From Cristatella mucedo (Eukaryota > Bryozoa > Phylactolaemata > Cristatellidae): a DNA stretch of 27,500 nucleotides. Position numbers and translations under genes: made by a program. A model generated the notes under the pieces. It was given only the letters and a program-made list of their open reading frames with translations, did not search any database and was not told the DNA's origin. The DNA lies in contig WPIO01000059.1 of the NCBI GenBank assembly GCA_009760855.2, positions 570,001 to 597,500 on the forward strand, given 5' to 3'. Of this stretch, positions 1 through 23,694 are shown piece by piece. Positions within the stretch are counted from its first letter, which is position 1. Each line of letters opens with the position of its first letter.

Positions 1-149
1 ACCCAAAATAACACAAAACTAAAAAGAAAAGCATGCCAGCACAAGGCTACCCCGCAGCCAAGTCAACCCGTATACGCGTGACATCCTGTCACGTGACTTC
101 CAAGTTTCGACTGTTCGAAAAAGTGCTTCCTGCCTGTGTAATAAGAGGA

Positions 150-620
150 GCTCACACACCGAGTGCAGCACAACTCTGGAGCCTGCCACAATTGCAAAAG
201 GTGCCACGTTGCAAAAACTCACCTTTGACCTGCTCTGGACCTCCATCGACTTTCTCTGTATCGATTTCAAGGTTCTGTCACTCACTTTAAGGTAAATTAA
301 TTCTTCTATTCCTGCCTTGCATATGGAAATACTTCTTAATAAGGCTTTTCATCGTGGCACCCATTCTTTGACTCTAGTCAAAGGTTAACCGTGCCTCTAA
401 CCTGCCTAAAATCTTCTAGTGACCGGCAGGTAGGCAGCTCGATCGCTCGGCAGCTTACACGGGATCAAAGCTCGGAACTCATATCCGACTGCAGTCACCA
501 CATTCCATGACTTGGCATTTAAAAATATGCTATAAGCCAATCTGTTTCGCATGGCATTAGCTCGTCTCTGATGCAGCCTGTCCTTTGTATGCTTATGTAT
601 GCTGATACTACCCATTTTAT
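150..620 (+). mobile_element. Old L2/CR1-like LINE fragments (two blocks)
   Basis: Block one (about 150-293) ends with gatttcaaggttctgtcactcac, the FKVLSLT block. Block two (about 465-620) has gatcaaagctcggaactcat, matching the AWNSLP block, followed by diverged 3' UTR. The middle is lost or unrecognisable. Confidence 0.45.
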
Positions 621-732
621 CTCTAAACCATTGACATGCTTCCTCTATAGCATATGTAAGACAAACAAACAGTTAATAATATTATAAAACTCCATAGAAA
701 TTGAGCTACTTGCACACCGATTAACTCAAACT

Positions 733-735
<3 letters not shown>

Positions 736-826
<91 letters not shown>
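736..826 (+). repeat. (AG)n microsatellite
   Basis: About 45 uninterrupted AG dinucleotides. Confidence 0.97.
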
Positions 827-827
<1 letters not shown>

Positions 828-954
828 GACTACTGCTATTAGTGAGATCAAATTAATCATACCACCTTAGCTAATTGTCAAAACACCGGCATCAATCGAG
901 TAGATCAAAAGGCAAACGGCCATCTGATCATAATGAATAGGTCGATGCACAAGG

Positions 955-1262
955 GCAAATAATAATAGAAAATTTGGTAAAGTGCCGTCGGAAAAAATCA
1001 ATCTTTTTCTAGGCGCTTTACAATTGCTGCAAAGGAAGCACGACCTAATGGTTAGTGGTAGCATGCTCAATAAACAAAAAGAATAACATAGTTAGGGGTG
1101 ACAAAAATAGGGTCAGCTTTCAAGTGTGGTTAGTGGCAGCATGCACAGTGTCAGCACACATAAGCACATAAAGGACGAATCACACGGACCCACTAAATGC
1201 TGTCATAAATAGGTGCATTTTTAGTTTTTTTAACGTGAACAAGTCAGGAGATGTCGTAGAGC
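955..1262 (-). mobile_element. L2/CR1-like LINE, 3' UTR fragment
   Basis: It contains the family 3' end (tctttttctaggcgctttac), then ggttagtggcagcatgcaca and gtgtcagcacacataagcac, and ends near aacaagtcaggagatgtcg, all in the order seen in the other - strand copies. About 300 bp remain. Confidence 0.8.
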
Positions 1263-1730
1263 TAGTCTTGTGCATTAAAATTAATTTAAATTGCTGAAGA
1301 TACAGTTGCTATACATCGGTAGTATCGAAAGTTAACGTTATCGCCTAGTAGGTCCACTATGAGGGACCACTTCAATCACAGAGTCACTTACTTCATGCCC
1401 CAATCACAATCACAGCCACTTAATTTATGCCCAATATACCTCAATTGTGATTCCTTCTGCCGTTTTCCATCTTGGGATTAATTTTACATTATGATGTGGA
1501 AGCTAAGGATTGTTAACTGGGCAGCTTGACTAGTTCGTAATGGCAGAACACATCAGAATTCACCCCAGAATTCCCCAGTTGCAGAACAGCCTGCGCTACT
1601 CCTGGTCGAGCAGATGTCGGTGAATATTCAAGGTAATGACAATTAGCCTTTCACACTTACCCTTTCACATCTAGGGAATTTAATTTCTATTAGGGCCCTT
1701 TAGAAAAGCAAAAACAAAGATATCTAAATG

Positions 1731-1731
1731 C

Positions 1732-1774
<43 letters not shown>

Positions 1775-1832
1775 CATATATATATATATAATACATATAT
1801 ATATATATAATATATATATATATTTAAATATA
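1731..1832 (+). repeat. (AT)n microsatellite
   Basis: About 100 bp of AT dinucleotides interrupted by two aatacatat blocks. Confidence 0.97.
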
Positions 1833-2149
1833 AAGATAACTAAGTATCTGTGTGCTTACAGGCAATCACCACACAGTTAGCATGCTAACACAAGCACGAA
1901 ACAGCAGAAACAAAAGACTCACGGCCAGTCTGACTAGTAGGATTAGTACTAATTGGTAGGGCCCTCGGTTGGCCACACTCTTGACTCAAGCGTGGGGAAA
2001 AAATGCAGGTCTGCTGGAAAGCTAAACAAAAGTAAGTTGCTATGATCCTTAGTCCAGGTGCGCACGACGTCTCATGATGCACTTCCTCACACAAAATGAC
2101 AACTCACTCGTCAGATAGAGGGAAGATGAAAACAGAAAGAATGTTGGCT

Positions 2150-2285
2150 TCTTTTGAATGCTGTCAAATCAGGAGGTGTCGTGATGTCAGTCGGCAATTA
2201 GCTCCGAGCTGTGGGAGCATACAAACGAAAGGTAGGGCAGTCTCAAAAAGATTCAAAGTTATCGAGTGATCGTGACACGAGTCAG
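2150..2285 (-). mobile_element. L2/CR1-like LINE fragment
   Basis: The order aatgctgtcaaatcaggaggtgtcg, atgtcagtcgg, gagctgtgggagcatacaaacg and agattcaaagtt parallels the C-terminal coding/3' UTR boundary in other - strand copies such as 11010-11150. It is short and diverged. Confidence 0.55.
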
Positions 2286-2404
2286 GAGAGCCAGGCATGA
2301 AAGTAATTCAAACAGGTCTCCCTGCCAGAGCCAGTGCATGCAGAGACAGCTCGTGTCACCTCTGCTGAAGGACCTCCGATAGCTTCCGGTCGATCAACAG
2401 ATAC

Positions 2405-2600
2405 AGAGACAGAGGCTCTCACACTCACCTACGTGCGAACTACCTCGGCTTGGCTCCTTCACACCTAGCTGAACTGCTGCACCAGTTTCTGCTACCTTTG
2501 CGGCCTCGGGTCCTGAACCGGCAATAAATTCACTGTTCATTTCCTATGCTCAAAGACCTGTTGGTGAGAGAAGCTCTGCAGGTCCTAGATCATCCACAAT
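2405..2600 (+). mobile_element. L2/CR1-like LINE fragment, same subfamily as 13125-14568
   Basis: The nucleotides cttggctccttc, acctagctgaactgctgca, accagtttc and ctctgcaggtcctaga recur in the same order in the reverse complement of about 13500-13690. It covers the C-terminal coding block only, in opposite orientation to that copy. Confidence 0.7.
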
Positions 2601-2619
2601 TCTTCCACAGCAACATATT

Positions 2620-2960
2620 AATAATGATAATAATAAATTTGCATAGCAAGTTCACATAACTTGATATCTTTGTACTATCTTTATATAGGTACAACGAGTA
2701 CTGGGGTAAGTGGGTTGTATGATGCTTAGCCTAGTGGGAGAGTAGATCTGATGCGGTAGGCTGCAGCCAAAGAATGAAGGGACCTAAAAGTGAGTGACAG
2801 AACATTCAAGTCGATGCACTGCTTGACTGAGAGCCACAGCAGGTCGGCGAGCAGTGGTAAGGTATGCCAATTCGTCATCGCCAGCTTACATCCGTACTCT
2901 GTAGTGTTCCACAACGATACGATGGGATCTAAACCCTCTGCAGTGCAAAGCAAGCGAAGG
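2620..2960 (-). mobile_element. L2/CR1-like LINE, internally deleted fragment
   Basis: The left end (aataatgataataataaatt and taacttgatatcttt) resembles the element's 3' terminus. From 2710 it jumps to the C-terminal coding block; the - strand reads LADLLWLSVKQCIDLNVLSL then TFRSLHSLAAAYR. The 3' UTR between the two parts is missing. Confidence 0.65.
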
Positions 2961-3246
2961 TCAGGCGATCAGGAAAGCTCGGGAAATAAAATCAGGAAAG
3001 CTCAAGAAATCAAATTTCTCGCCTCCTGACATTGAGCTCTCTAACGTGCGTTCGTGTTCGTTGCAGAATTCTTCCGAAAACCGAAAATCTTGCAAACATC
3101 ATATACGGAAACGATACAGCTAAGACCCGTTTAAAGTTATTCTGATTATTATTTGACCGTACCGAGTAACAAATTACGTGCCTGTGGACATCTAAACGCC
3201 TATCGCTACGGGCTGCTGGGTCTCCCAAGCCGAAGCTGCATTAGCT

Positions 3247-5070
3247 ATGCCGGCGGCTAGTAACCTGCTTGTTACTTATGATCGTCAGCAGCTGTTATCG
3301 CTTCTTCATAGTAGATCAAATGCATTCCTGGATATTAACGTTGTTGCTGAGATTCATGAACTATGCATTAACAAAAGAAAAGCACCTAGTAGCCCCTGCG
3401 GTGGCCGGAACCGCCAGGTCAGACGCCACTCGTTGGGCGGGAACTTCGAGTTGACCTGCTCGTTTGGTATTCCTAGCATTGTCTCGAACCGCTCAGCACG
3501 CTCCCCCACATGCGTCAATGCAAATCTTGATAACTTAGTGGTCATCAGCCCTGTTGTAACTCCGTCAGCCAGACTTAATGCTTGCCTTTGAAATACTCAC
3601 TCAATGTTCAATAAACCTCTAGTACTAAGCGACCTTATTTCTGAAAATGGTATCGACCTGCTCGCATTAACTAAAACTTGGCTGAAATCGATAATCTGCC
3701 CGACAATTAAAGATGCAACCCCATCCGGTTTCTCATTCTTTCACACCCCTAGATCGATCAAAACTGGATGTGGAGTTGCTATTATCGTGCACTCGAAATT
3801 CAACTTCAAGCCATTTGGAGTACCCTCGAAGCAATCTTTTGAATCGATTTTCTTAATCTCATCCGAAAACCAGCTACCGATAGTGGCAGTAGTCTATCGC
3901 CCACCAGGTACCAAATCCTCCTTTATCTCAGATTTCTCCGATCTCATTTCGATTTTGTGTGCAAGAAATCGATCCTTCCTCGTTACGGGTGATTTCAACG
4001 TTCACTTAGATAACTTATCTGATGCTTTCAGCACCGAATTTCGTGCATTGACTGACTCATTGTCTCTTGTGGCTCATGTGCATGGCCCCACTCACATTAA
4101 GGGTCACACACTCGACCAGATTTTCTCATACAACTGCACTTTGTCATCACCTATTATTACCAAATCCTGCTTATCTGACCACATGAAGATTTCATTCAAT
4201 CTACAGTGTGTGCCCACATCCTCTAAAATGACCTGTGAATCGCGAAACCTCAAGACCCTTGACATCGATGCTGTCCGTGCGAGAATATCTGCTTCACCTC
4301 TGCTGCTCAGTCTTCCCTCCGATCTGTCATCATTGGTAGATAGCTACAACACGACACTAGCTGACACGCTCGACGAGTTTGCACCTCTGACAAAGCGCAC
4401 TGTGCACCCCCGCCCAGACGGCCTTTGGTTTACCACAGACATTAAACTAGCCAGGTCTACCAAGCGAAAGCTTAAAAAAGCATACAAAAGATCCGGACTG
4501 CCAGTCTATTGACAGGCATATGAAGACTACTGTATCTCGTAAAATCGATCCTAGCAAAGGCAAAGTCTAGCTTCTATAGAAACATTGTTGAATCACAGAT
4601 GCACAATCCAAAAATGCTGATGTCGACGATAAACCATCTCCTCAACCGCTCCCAGATTAGCTCCTTACCTGATGATCCTTGTTATGGTCTAGCCGATCGC
4701 TTCTCTCGATTCTTTGTGCAGAAGATAGACAAGATCAGAGAATCCATCCCTGCGATGACAACATCCCCACTAGAATGCTGTTCCCCAATTCCTGGCTGCA
4801 CCTCAATGTCTGCATTTAAGCAGGTCACTAGTGATCTAGTCCTGAAGTTCGTATCTCAATCAAAGAAGACAACAAGTCCTCTGGACCCTATTCCCACTGT
4901 CCTGCTCCTACGTTACATTGATCTGCTGCTGCCATGCATAACTAACATCGTTACTATGTCATTAGCCTCAGGTCATGTCCCAGCACCTTTCAAAAAAAGC
5001 TGTAGTCAGGCCACTTCTCAAGATAGCGACACTAGACCAAGAGAACTTGAGCAACTACCGCCCAGTCTGT
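3247..5070 (+). mobile_element. L2/CR1-like LINE, 5' part of ORF2 (endonuclease and start of RT), inactivated
   Basis: ORF2 of such elements encodes an APE-type endonuclease and a reverse transcriptase for target-primed insertion. The frame starting at 3247 runs through an in-frame TGA (3589-3591) to 4510-4512. It shows the endonuclease motifs LALTKTWL, VAVVYRPPG, FLVTGDFNVHLDN, HTLDQIF and CLSDHMKISF. The expected catalytic Glu of the xETWL motif is Lys (AAA, 3673-3675). A frameshift near 4540 moves homology to another frame (KSILAKAKSSFYRNIVES). A run of seven A at 4992-4998 shifts it again into the RT start (VVRPLLKIA, LSNYRPV), where homology stops abruptly at 5070. The rest of RT and the 3' end are missing. 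It is a dead remnant; clade assignment is from motif resemblance. Confidence 0.85.
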
Positions 5071-5815
5071 ATGACGCCCGGCCGCTGCTGCTTCTTCTTC
5101 CTCAGGATCAGCGGATCATCCGGGCATCTTGACTCGGCGGTATACCGTTAGTTGAGCCACTCACCGAGAAACCACTTTTGCACCCCGATGCTCTTGCCGA
5201 AGCTGCCACCTATCCTACTGGCAACAAGACAACAAGAGCACGAGTTAGCCCACAGTGACCGAGGTCAAGTGACTTCATGGATCTAAATATCACGATCGCT
5301 ACTTTTAAGGTCGAAGTTGACCAACTAGACTACCGTACACCCTGACAATAGTGACACTCCTGCCACATGGCGTTCGCGTCGTTGACTAGCCCGACGTGAA
5401 ATTACTGACCAATCAAACACTATCAGGAGCCGTACTTGCTAATTCGAGCGGACGAATAGAGATACACGCGTACAGGGTAGGCTCGGCTCGTCAGATCTGT
5501 TGCCACACGTTGATGCGGAATTACAGCAAGGCAGCTACCTAGTGCTGGAAGTTCGAACCAGCAATTCTGCAAGCACGCACTGGTCGGATGATTCTGCGAA
5601 ATCGCTGGCACCCCCACCCCCCCCCCCGATACCGGAAGAACAACCTTCGGTTCTGGGAAACTAAGTTTTGCCTTATAAGTGAAAGAGCAAAAGTCAAAGG
5701 GAGAAATTGAGAAATGTAGCCACACGTACGTAGAGCAGAAATTAGTTGTTCGATCCTTCGCATATGAACGACAGTGAGACGTAACGAGGGAGAATAAGAT
5801 GACTTAGAATGTGAA
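5071..5815. other. Unassigned DNA right of the LINE breakpoint
   Basis: Sequence unrelated to the LINE begins at 5071 (atgacgcccggccgctgctg). It holds a C-rich run at 5611-5627. Open frames are short and low in complexity. I see no gene. Confidence 0.5.
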
Positions 5816-6226
5816 CTAGACCGCGAATGTTACCCGGAAGTCATTGAGCCATGCGCTTGTATGCTGCTGGGCGCCGCCGGCAATCTCTGCAGTTGAGATG
5901 AGGATGTCGCTCAGAGTAAATCGCTGCACCTTGTAGCTATAACGACCCTTCAGAAACCAAAGACCAAGCGGTCGCTCCTTGCGTGTCACCAGACGATAGA
6001 TGGCAACTTCGGATGAATCCCTCAGACCGCTGCAAGGAACGTAATCACGATCGCCTAGTTGACTTTGTACTTCCTCTGAAACTTGCTTAATTAAAGACAC
6101 CGGCGACATTCTCATCAGGCCGAGGCCCGGCTGCTTCGCTGGGATGGCGTCGAGCGCTGGTCGGCTGGTGCGTCGAGCTGGGGGGGGGGGAGTGGGGAAA
6201 AACCCCTGCCGTTTGACCCCTCGCAA
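5816..6226 (-). CDS. Unidentified possible coding sequence (136 codons), perhaps a last exon
   Basis: I do not recognise this protein. The - strand frame is open from 6226 to a TAG at about 5818. Up to about residue 30 it is Pro/Arg low complexity. From there on (MRMSPVSLIKQVSEEVQSQL, then YRLVTRKERPLGLWFLKGRY and LSDILISTAEIAGGAQQH) it has a balanced, protein-like composition and no repeat character. A pyrimidine run ending in cag at about 6180 could be an acceptor, which would make only the later part coding. No polyadenylation signal is seen just downstream. It could equally be a fragment of an unfamiliar transposon or chance. Confidence 0.28.
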   Translation of the reverse strand: MRGVKRQGFFPTPPPPARRTSRPALDAIPAKQPGLGLMRMSPVSLIKQVSEEVQSQLGDRDYVPCSGLRDSSEVAIYRLVTRKERPLGLWFLKGRYSYKVQRFTLSDILISTAEIAGGAQQHTSAWLNDFRVTFAV

Positions 6227-6599
6227 TTGGTACCACGCAGGGTCGTGGCACTCCCTCCGCCCCCGTAATTATCTCCTCTCATGGGGCTAGCTTGAGGTTA
6301 TACTAATCGCTAGAACCACGTAGCGAAACAGGGCAGTAGAAAGCTTTTCATAATACTGGGTATGGGTGTGGACACACCACCGTAATATACAGATCTGCTC
6401 GCTAATTTCTTTAATCCTACGCTAAACTAGTGGGCGTGCTAAATCTGTCCTGCTTCCAGCACCCTCCCATCGTACGGCACAACCTACCGACCATTTAAAA
6501 CGTGAATATCTGCATTGAAAAGTGTCCCGTTTCACAGCTGAATTAATATGCAATCATTTTTCGTTCTTTTTACCATGAAAAATTACTCAGCGTTTAGAT
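6227..6599. other. Unassigned DNA upstream of PTRH2
   Basis: Mixed to AT-rich sequence between the unidentified - strand frame and the CpG-rich PTRH2 5' end. No gene, repeat or clear regulatory motif is visible. Confidence 0.5.
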
Positions 6600-6735
6600 T
6601 TATTCGCTCCTGCAAAACGCACGATGCGCCGGGGCCGGAAAGTCCTTGACCTTTCACCTTGACCGCGCTCTTGCCGTCCCGTCTGCCGGGCGCTGCTGCT
6701 GGTGCTGCCGCCGCCGCTAGGGCTGTAGGAGGAGG
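6600..6735 (+). promoter_or_regulatory. CpG-rich 5' flank/5'UTR of PTRH2
   Basis: The DNA changes from AT-rich to GC- and CpG-rich at about 6610 and stays so through exon 1 to about 7150, as at CpG-rich promoters of housekeeping genes. I see no TATA box at a sensible distance. The transcription start cannot be placed from sequence alone. Confidence 0.35.
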
Positions 6736-19719
<12,984 letters not shown>

Positions 19720-19887
19720 TGTCCTCGGTGGCCAAGGTCGTGCAGTCCTGCTGGATCAGGTGACCCTCGGTAATGGAACGTCAGGCCGAGATGCAATCCG
19801 GGCTTGTCGTGCTGAGACCAAGGCTATGTGCCAAATATCTATTAGTCGCACATTGTTTTGTTGCACTTTCCGGTGCGTCAGGTTTCA

Positions 19888-19893
19888 ATTAAA
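19888..19893 (+). terminator. Candidate polyadenylation signal for PTRH2 (ATTAAA)
   Basis: The common variant hexamer ATTAAA lies about 170 nt after the PTRH2 stop codon, with a GT-rich stretch nearby. No AATAAA is closer. The assignment is by position only. Confidence 0.4.
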
Positions 19894-20284
19894 ACCCTGC
19901 GCTGCTGTGCCGAGATGTCAAACCCTGATAGATAGATGATAGATGATTGAGATGATATATGGTTGAGACTCGCCGAGATGGTAACGTGCATAACTGTATA
20001 CCCCTGTATTTTACGCCAGCACTCGAAGTGGCTTATTACGTTCTAAGAACATGGACTGGGCTGGTTTACATTGCAACTAGTAGTGCCTTGTGCCTATCAT
20101 GAATGATGGCAGACAGAAATGGAATCCGGTCTCGAGCATCTCGGATTTATTTTAGTCTTCTGGGAGACTACTTCACCACGCGTACCTGTGCCCCACCTGT
20201 AGCCCTCTATCCAGCTACTACCTCGTGACTACACCCACACCCACTCAACTCCATTCACCTGGTTCTTGTAATGATAATCGTAAA

Positions 20285-20362
20285 AATAGTACTAATCATA
20301 AGACGTTTGTGTAGCACCCGTAAAGCTACAGCCAGATCTCGTTTTAGGCGTGTGACATGTGC
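20285..20362 (-). mobile_element. Short LINE 3'-end fragment
   Basis: The segment gtgtagcacccgtaaagctac with tctcgttttaggcgtgtgac resembles the element's terminal region. It lies in the intergenic DNA after PTRH2. Confidence 0.4.
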
Positions 20363-21415
20363 TAGAATGGAAGCTTGGTCAGTTGGTTACTCCTCTGAGT
20401 GTGCCTTCCCTCGCTACCCCTTGCCCTCGATCCAGCTTGCAGCTTCCAGATCCTCTACTGCTTCCTGCTTCTAGCTCAGCTCTTCTACTCGAGGCCTCGT
20501 GGTCTGCTACTCCCAACATTCACCAACAGCTCAGCACTGTCAATCCGGCAGCTCCGAATTGTCTATACGTGATCAATAATTATTTTAATAATTATTTTAT
20601 ATAAGAATAATAATTAATATAAGAATAATAATTATTATTATCAATACAATAATAAAATTATCAATGCCCCGCACCAAGCTTTCACGGTGCTGTGCAAGCA
20701 TGGCTGGCCGTGCGGCCGAGCTTGGATGGCAAGATTTTAGACCTTGGTTCCCCTGGAATTCAGCGCCTCAAAAGCTCCCTGGCCACCGAATGAGGCAAAT
20801 GCAGCAGAAGAACCCTCAAGAAGCTGGATGTGTGCAGTTTTCGAGGGCTGTTGTCAATTGCTACTAGAGTAACTCTTCTGTGCCTGAGCAAATACTAATA
20901 GCGAAGTTCAAATCTTTCACCGCTAGTTTTTGCTACTACGGACGGTGCCCGTCCAGATCTCATGATTTAAGCAAGTCGTGAAGTGACATTACAATACGTA
21001 TTCCACTAGCACTCGCACGTATAACCATTTGGTAAGATGCTGTCAGCTATACACGATGACGGGTTGAACCATAATTGTAGAACTTTTTCTTCAAATACAG
21101 AACTCAGTAAGTCTTATTGAAGGTGTGTGCTTTCTCGTGTGTGAGCACGAAGCTGCCTCGATGACACGGGCCGCCGAGCTGAGACATAAATAATGCATAG
21201 ATGAGCTTGCTACGTATATGATATGGGGCAATAGTTAGGCTCACAAAATAAAAGCACAGTTACAGAGTTTTGAATCAACGGTAAGCATCTATTCTTGCTG
21301 GCCGAATGATATGCAAGATATGCAACTGTACGTCTCTCAGATCTCTCTTTTTTCTGTTCTCTTTCTCTCGCACCTTCCTTGAGCTTCTTTTCTTTATCTC
21401 CCTGTGCTTGTCTGT

Positions 21416-21478
21416 CTTATTCACGCCTGCAGCCACAGCTTCGCCGAAGCTTATTCACGCCTGCAGCCACAGCTTCGC
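21416..21478 (+). repeat. Perfect 29-bp direct repeat
   Basis: The 29 bp starting cttattcacgcctgcagcca at 21416-21444 recur exactly at 21450-21478, 5 bp apart. The repeat edges also form agcttcgccgaagct, a near-palindrome. Confidence 0.95.
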
Positions 21479-21652
21479 TTTCCCTCCCCTTTAAGGGGAT
21501 GCGAATACTGTAAGCTGGGTCTTCGCCGAAGCTTTCAGCACCCTTATGTACGTGTAGTCCAATACTAGGCACTCTACTTTCCGATCTCTTTACTTAACGC
21601 TCAAACGTTAGCGGCAGACCAGCGACACTGCCAATAGGGAACGCACAACATG

Positions 21653-21658
21653 TTTATT
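21653..21658 (-). terminator. Polyadenylation signal AATAAA for the septin gene
   Basis: A canonical AATAAA on the - strand lies 288 nt past the septin stop. It is the first such hexamer downstream of the stop that I found on that strand. Confidence 0.5.
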
Positions 21659-21945
21659 AACAACTCCTAGTGATCACTCGTGTTCGACGCCTGTCCGGGA
21701 ACGCCAGCGGCGATCGCCGCCGAAGCAGCAGCAGCAGTTCTCCAGCGGAGCACGTCGGTGCGCTAGAACGGGCACTGACTGCTGCTGACCGATGGCTGGA
21801 CCTCGCCGGACAGGACATCCGGTGAGGAAAGCTGAAGCAGCTGTCGGAGCGCCGAGCTGCAAGGCAGCAGAAGACCAAGCGTCTGCTCAGCCCTCAAGTG
21901 TCTCCTCGAAGCGAGCAGCGCCAACTTCGGACGCTTGACTGACGA

Positions 21946-22020
21946 TTAAACCTGAGACGGCAGCCTGTTGGCAGGCAGCTTTCTTTGCATGGCTGCCAGC
22001 ATGTCCTGCATCCGCTTCAG
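21946..22020 (-). CDS. Septin last coding exon (C-terminal coil) and stop
   Basis: The acceptor is cacttgctgtttcag|. It encodes [15 protein letters not shown] followed by PANRLPSQV and TAA at 21948-21946. The coil continues the heptads of the previous exon ([10 protein letters not shown] + LKRMQDML) as in SEPT2-group septins. It is too short to stand out as an open frame and was found by matching phase, acceptor and coil. Confidence 0.88.
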   Translation of the reverse strand: MKRMQDMLAAMQRKLPANRLPSQV

Positions 22021-23530
22021 CTGAAACAGCAAGTGGACGGAATTACGGCTGAAGCAACCGCAAAGCGGCCGCAGCATTTCGACCCGACACGGTTGTTGGA
22101 GCCGGGCTCTGGCCTCGACGGACTCCTTTCAGCGTGGAGACTTTTTCTCCAAGTCGCCGCAGGCATGCATGCCGATTGGCTTAAAGCTGGAGCTCACTTC
22201 AAAAGCCGGCAGCAAGATGTCAAGAAGGTTAAATCAGAGAGGTCAAAAAAATCGCTATCGGTCTCTTATTGAACTCGGTCGTGACCCTCGTGCTTATTTA
22301 TGAATCTCTCTCCTAATACTTCAAATGAACCGGTTACGACAAGGAGAAGTGTGGCTGGCTAAGATAGTTATTTGATAAGCTCAGAAGTCCAGTAATTATG
22401 ATTATATTAATACATTTGATAAAGCACCCTCAGATAACTCAATCTCTTTCTATGCACTTTACATTTGCTGCAAAGAAAGCACGATTGAATAGTTAGTGGT
22501 AGCATGATCAATAAACAAGAATAACGTGGTTAGGGTGACATGCACAGAGTGACCATGCAAGTTTGCTTAGTGGCAGCATGCAGTGTCAGCACACATAAGC
22601 ACATAAAGGTCGAATTACACGGACCCACTAACTGCTGTGATGAATAGGTACGTTTTTAGTTTTTTTATATATGTAATCAAGTAAGATGTCGTGACGCAAG
22701 TCGGGAGTGAGTTCCAGGCTTTGGGAGCATACGAACAAAATGCACGGTCTCCAAAGGAGTTGAGGTTTGTACGAGGTATAGGTAAACAGCCATGTTCCAA
22801 AAAGCGGGTGGTACGATGCTTACCCTGATGGGGCAGTAGATCAGATAGGTAGGCTGGAGCTAAAGAATGATGGAACCTAAAGTGAGCCACAAAACCTTAA
22901 AGTCGGTGCGTTGCTTGACTGGGAGTCAGTGCATGTCGGCGACAAGCGGTGTGATGTGGCAACTGCGACGCTCACGACAGATAAGCCTAGCTGCAGAGTT
23001 TTGCACCAGCTGCAATCGCCTGATCCCACATGCCGGTAGGCCAGTAAGCAGTGAGTTGCAGAAGTCGAGACGGGATGTCACGAATGCATGGACCAACTTG
23101 GACGTGGTATCCTTATCAAAACAAGCCCGAATTTTAGTAATGTTATTTAGCTGAAAGTAGGCAGACTTGACTGCAGAGTTGATGTGGTCGTCTAATGAAA
23201 AGTCACTTTTGAGCATGACACTTACGTTGACCATTACGATTACGTTGACCACCGTACAGCCTCATCCGTACGCACCAGCCCTGATAACAAACTGCCAGGA
23301 AATGCTCGGAGACCGCCGCAAGCAGCCACCGGACAATGCATCGGACAATCATCAGCCAAGGAATCCCTTGGGGCGAGCGGTCGCCGTTATGAGTCCGATA
23401 CGGAGGAGCGCGTGGCTCACGCATGCCGGCGGTCCTGGCGCTTCGCCGGAGCCTGCCGCTATTTGGTCGCGAGTGGCAGTGAAACTGGCCCAGACTTCCA
23501 GTGCCACGCCCACGGGTCTCTCCCGCTCTC

Positions 23531-23612
<82 letters not shown>

Positions 23613-23621
23613 CCTCTCTCC

Positions 23622-23694
<73 letters not shown>

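Larger units (their letters stand above)
621..2149. other. Gene-free DNA: microsatellites and LINE debris
   Basis: Apart from the (AG)n and (AT)n tracts and the LINE fragment at 955-1262, I see only AT-rich sequence without homology I can name. The short open frames here look like chance. Confidence 0.6.
19894..21652. other. Intergenic region between convergent PTRH2 and septin
   Basis: It contains short gatagatgat repeats (19928-19950), a LINE 3'-end scrap (20285-20362), an AT-rich, partly palindromic aataattatt block (20570-20665), a pyrimidine-rich stretch (21320-21420) and the 29-bp direct repeat. I see no third gene. Confidence 0.6.

Noticed and set aside
4599-5132. Independent gene starting at the ATG at 4599
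   Set aside because: The homology (KSSFYRNIVES) begins before this ATG; it is the frameshifted continuation of the LINE ORF2.
5423-5763. Two overlapping - strand frames of 74-100 codons
   Set aside because: Composition is irregular, they cross a C-run, and no motif or splice context supports them.
21657-21878. - strand frame downstream of the septin stop
   Set aside because: It is in the septin 3' UTR and Ser/Arg low complexity, with the real coil exon ending at 21946.
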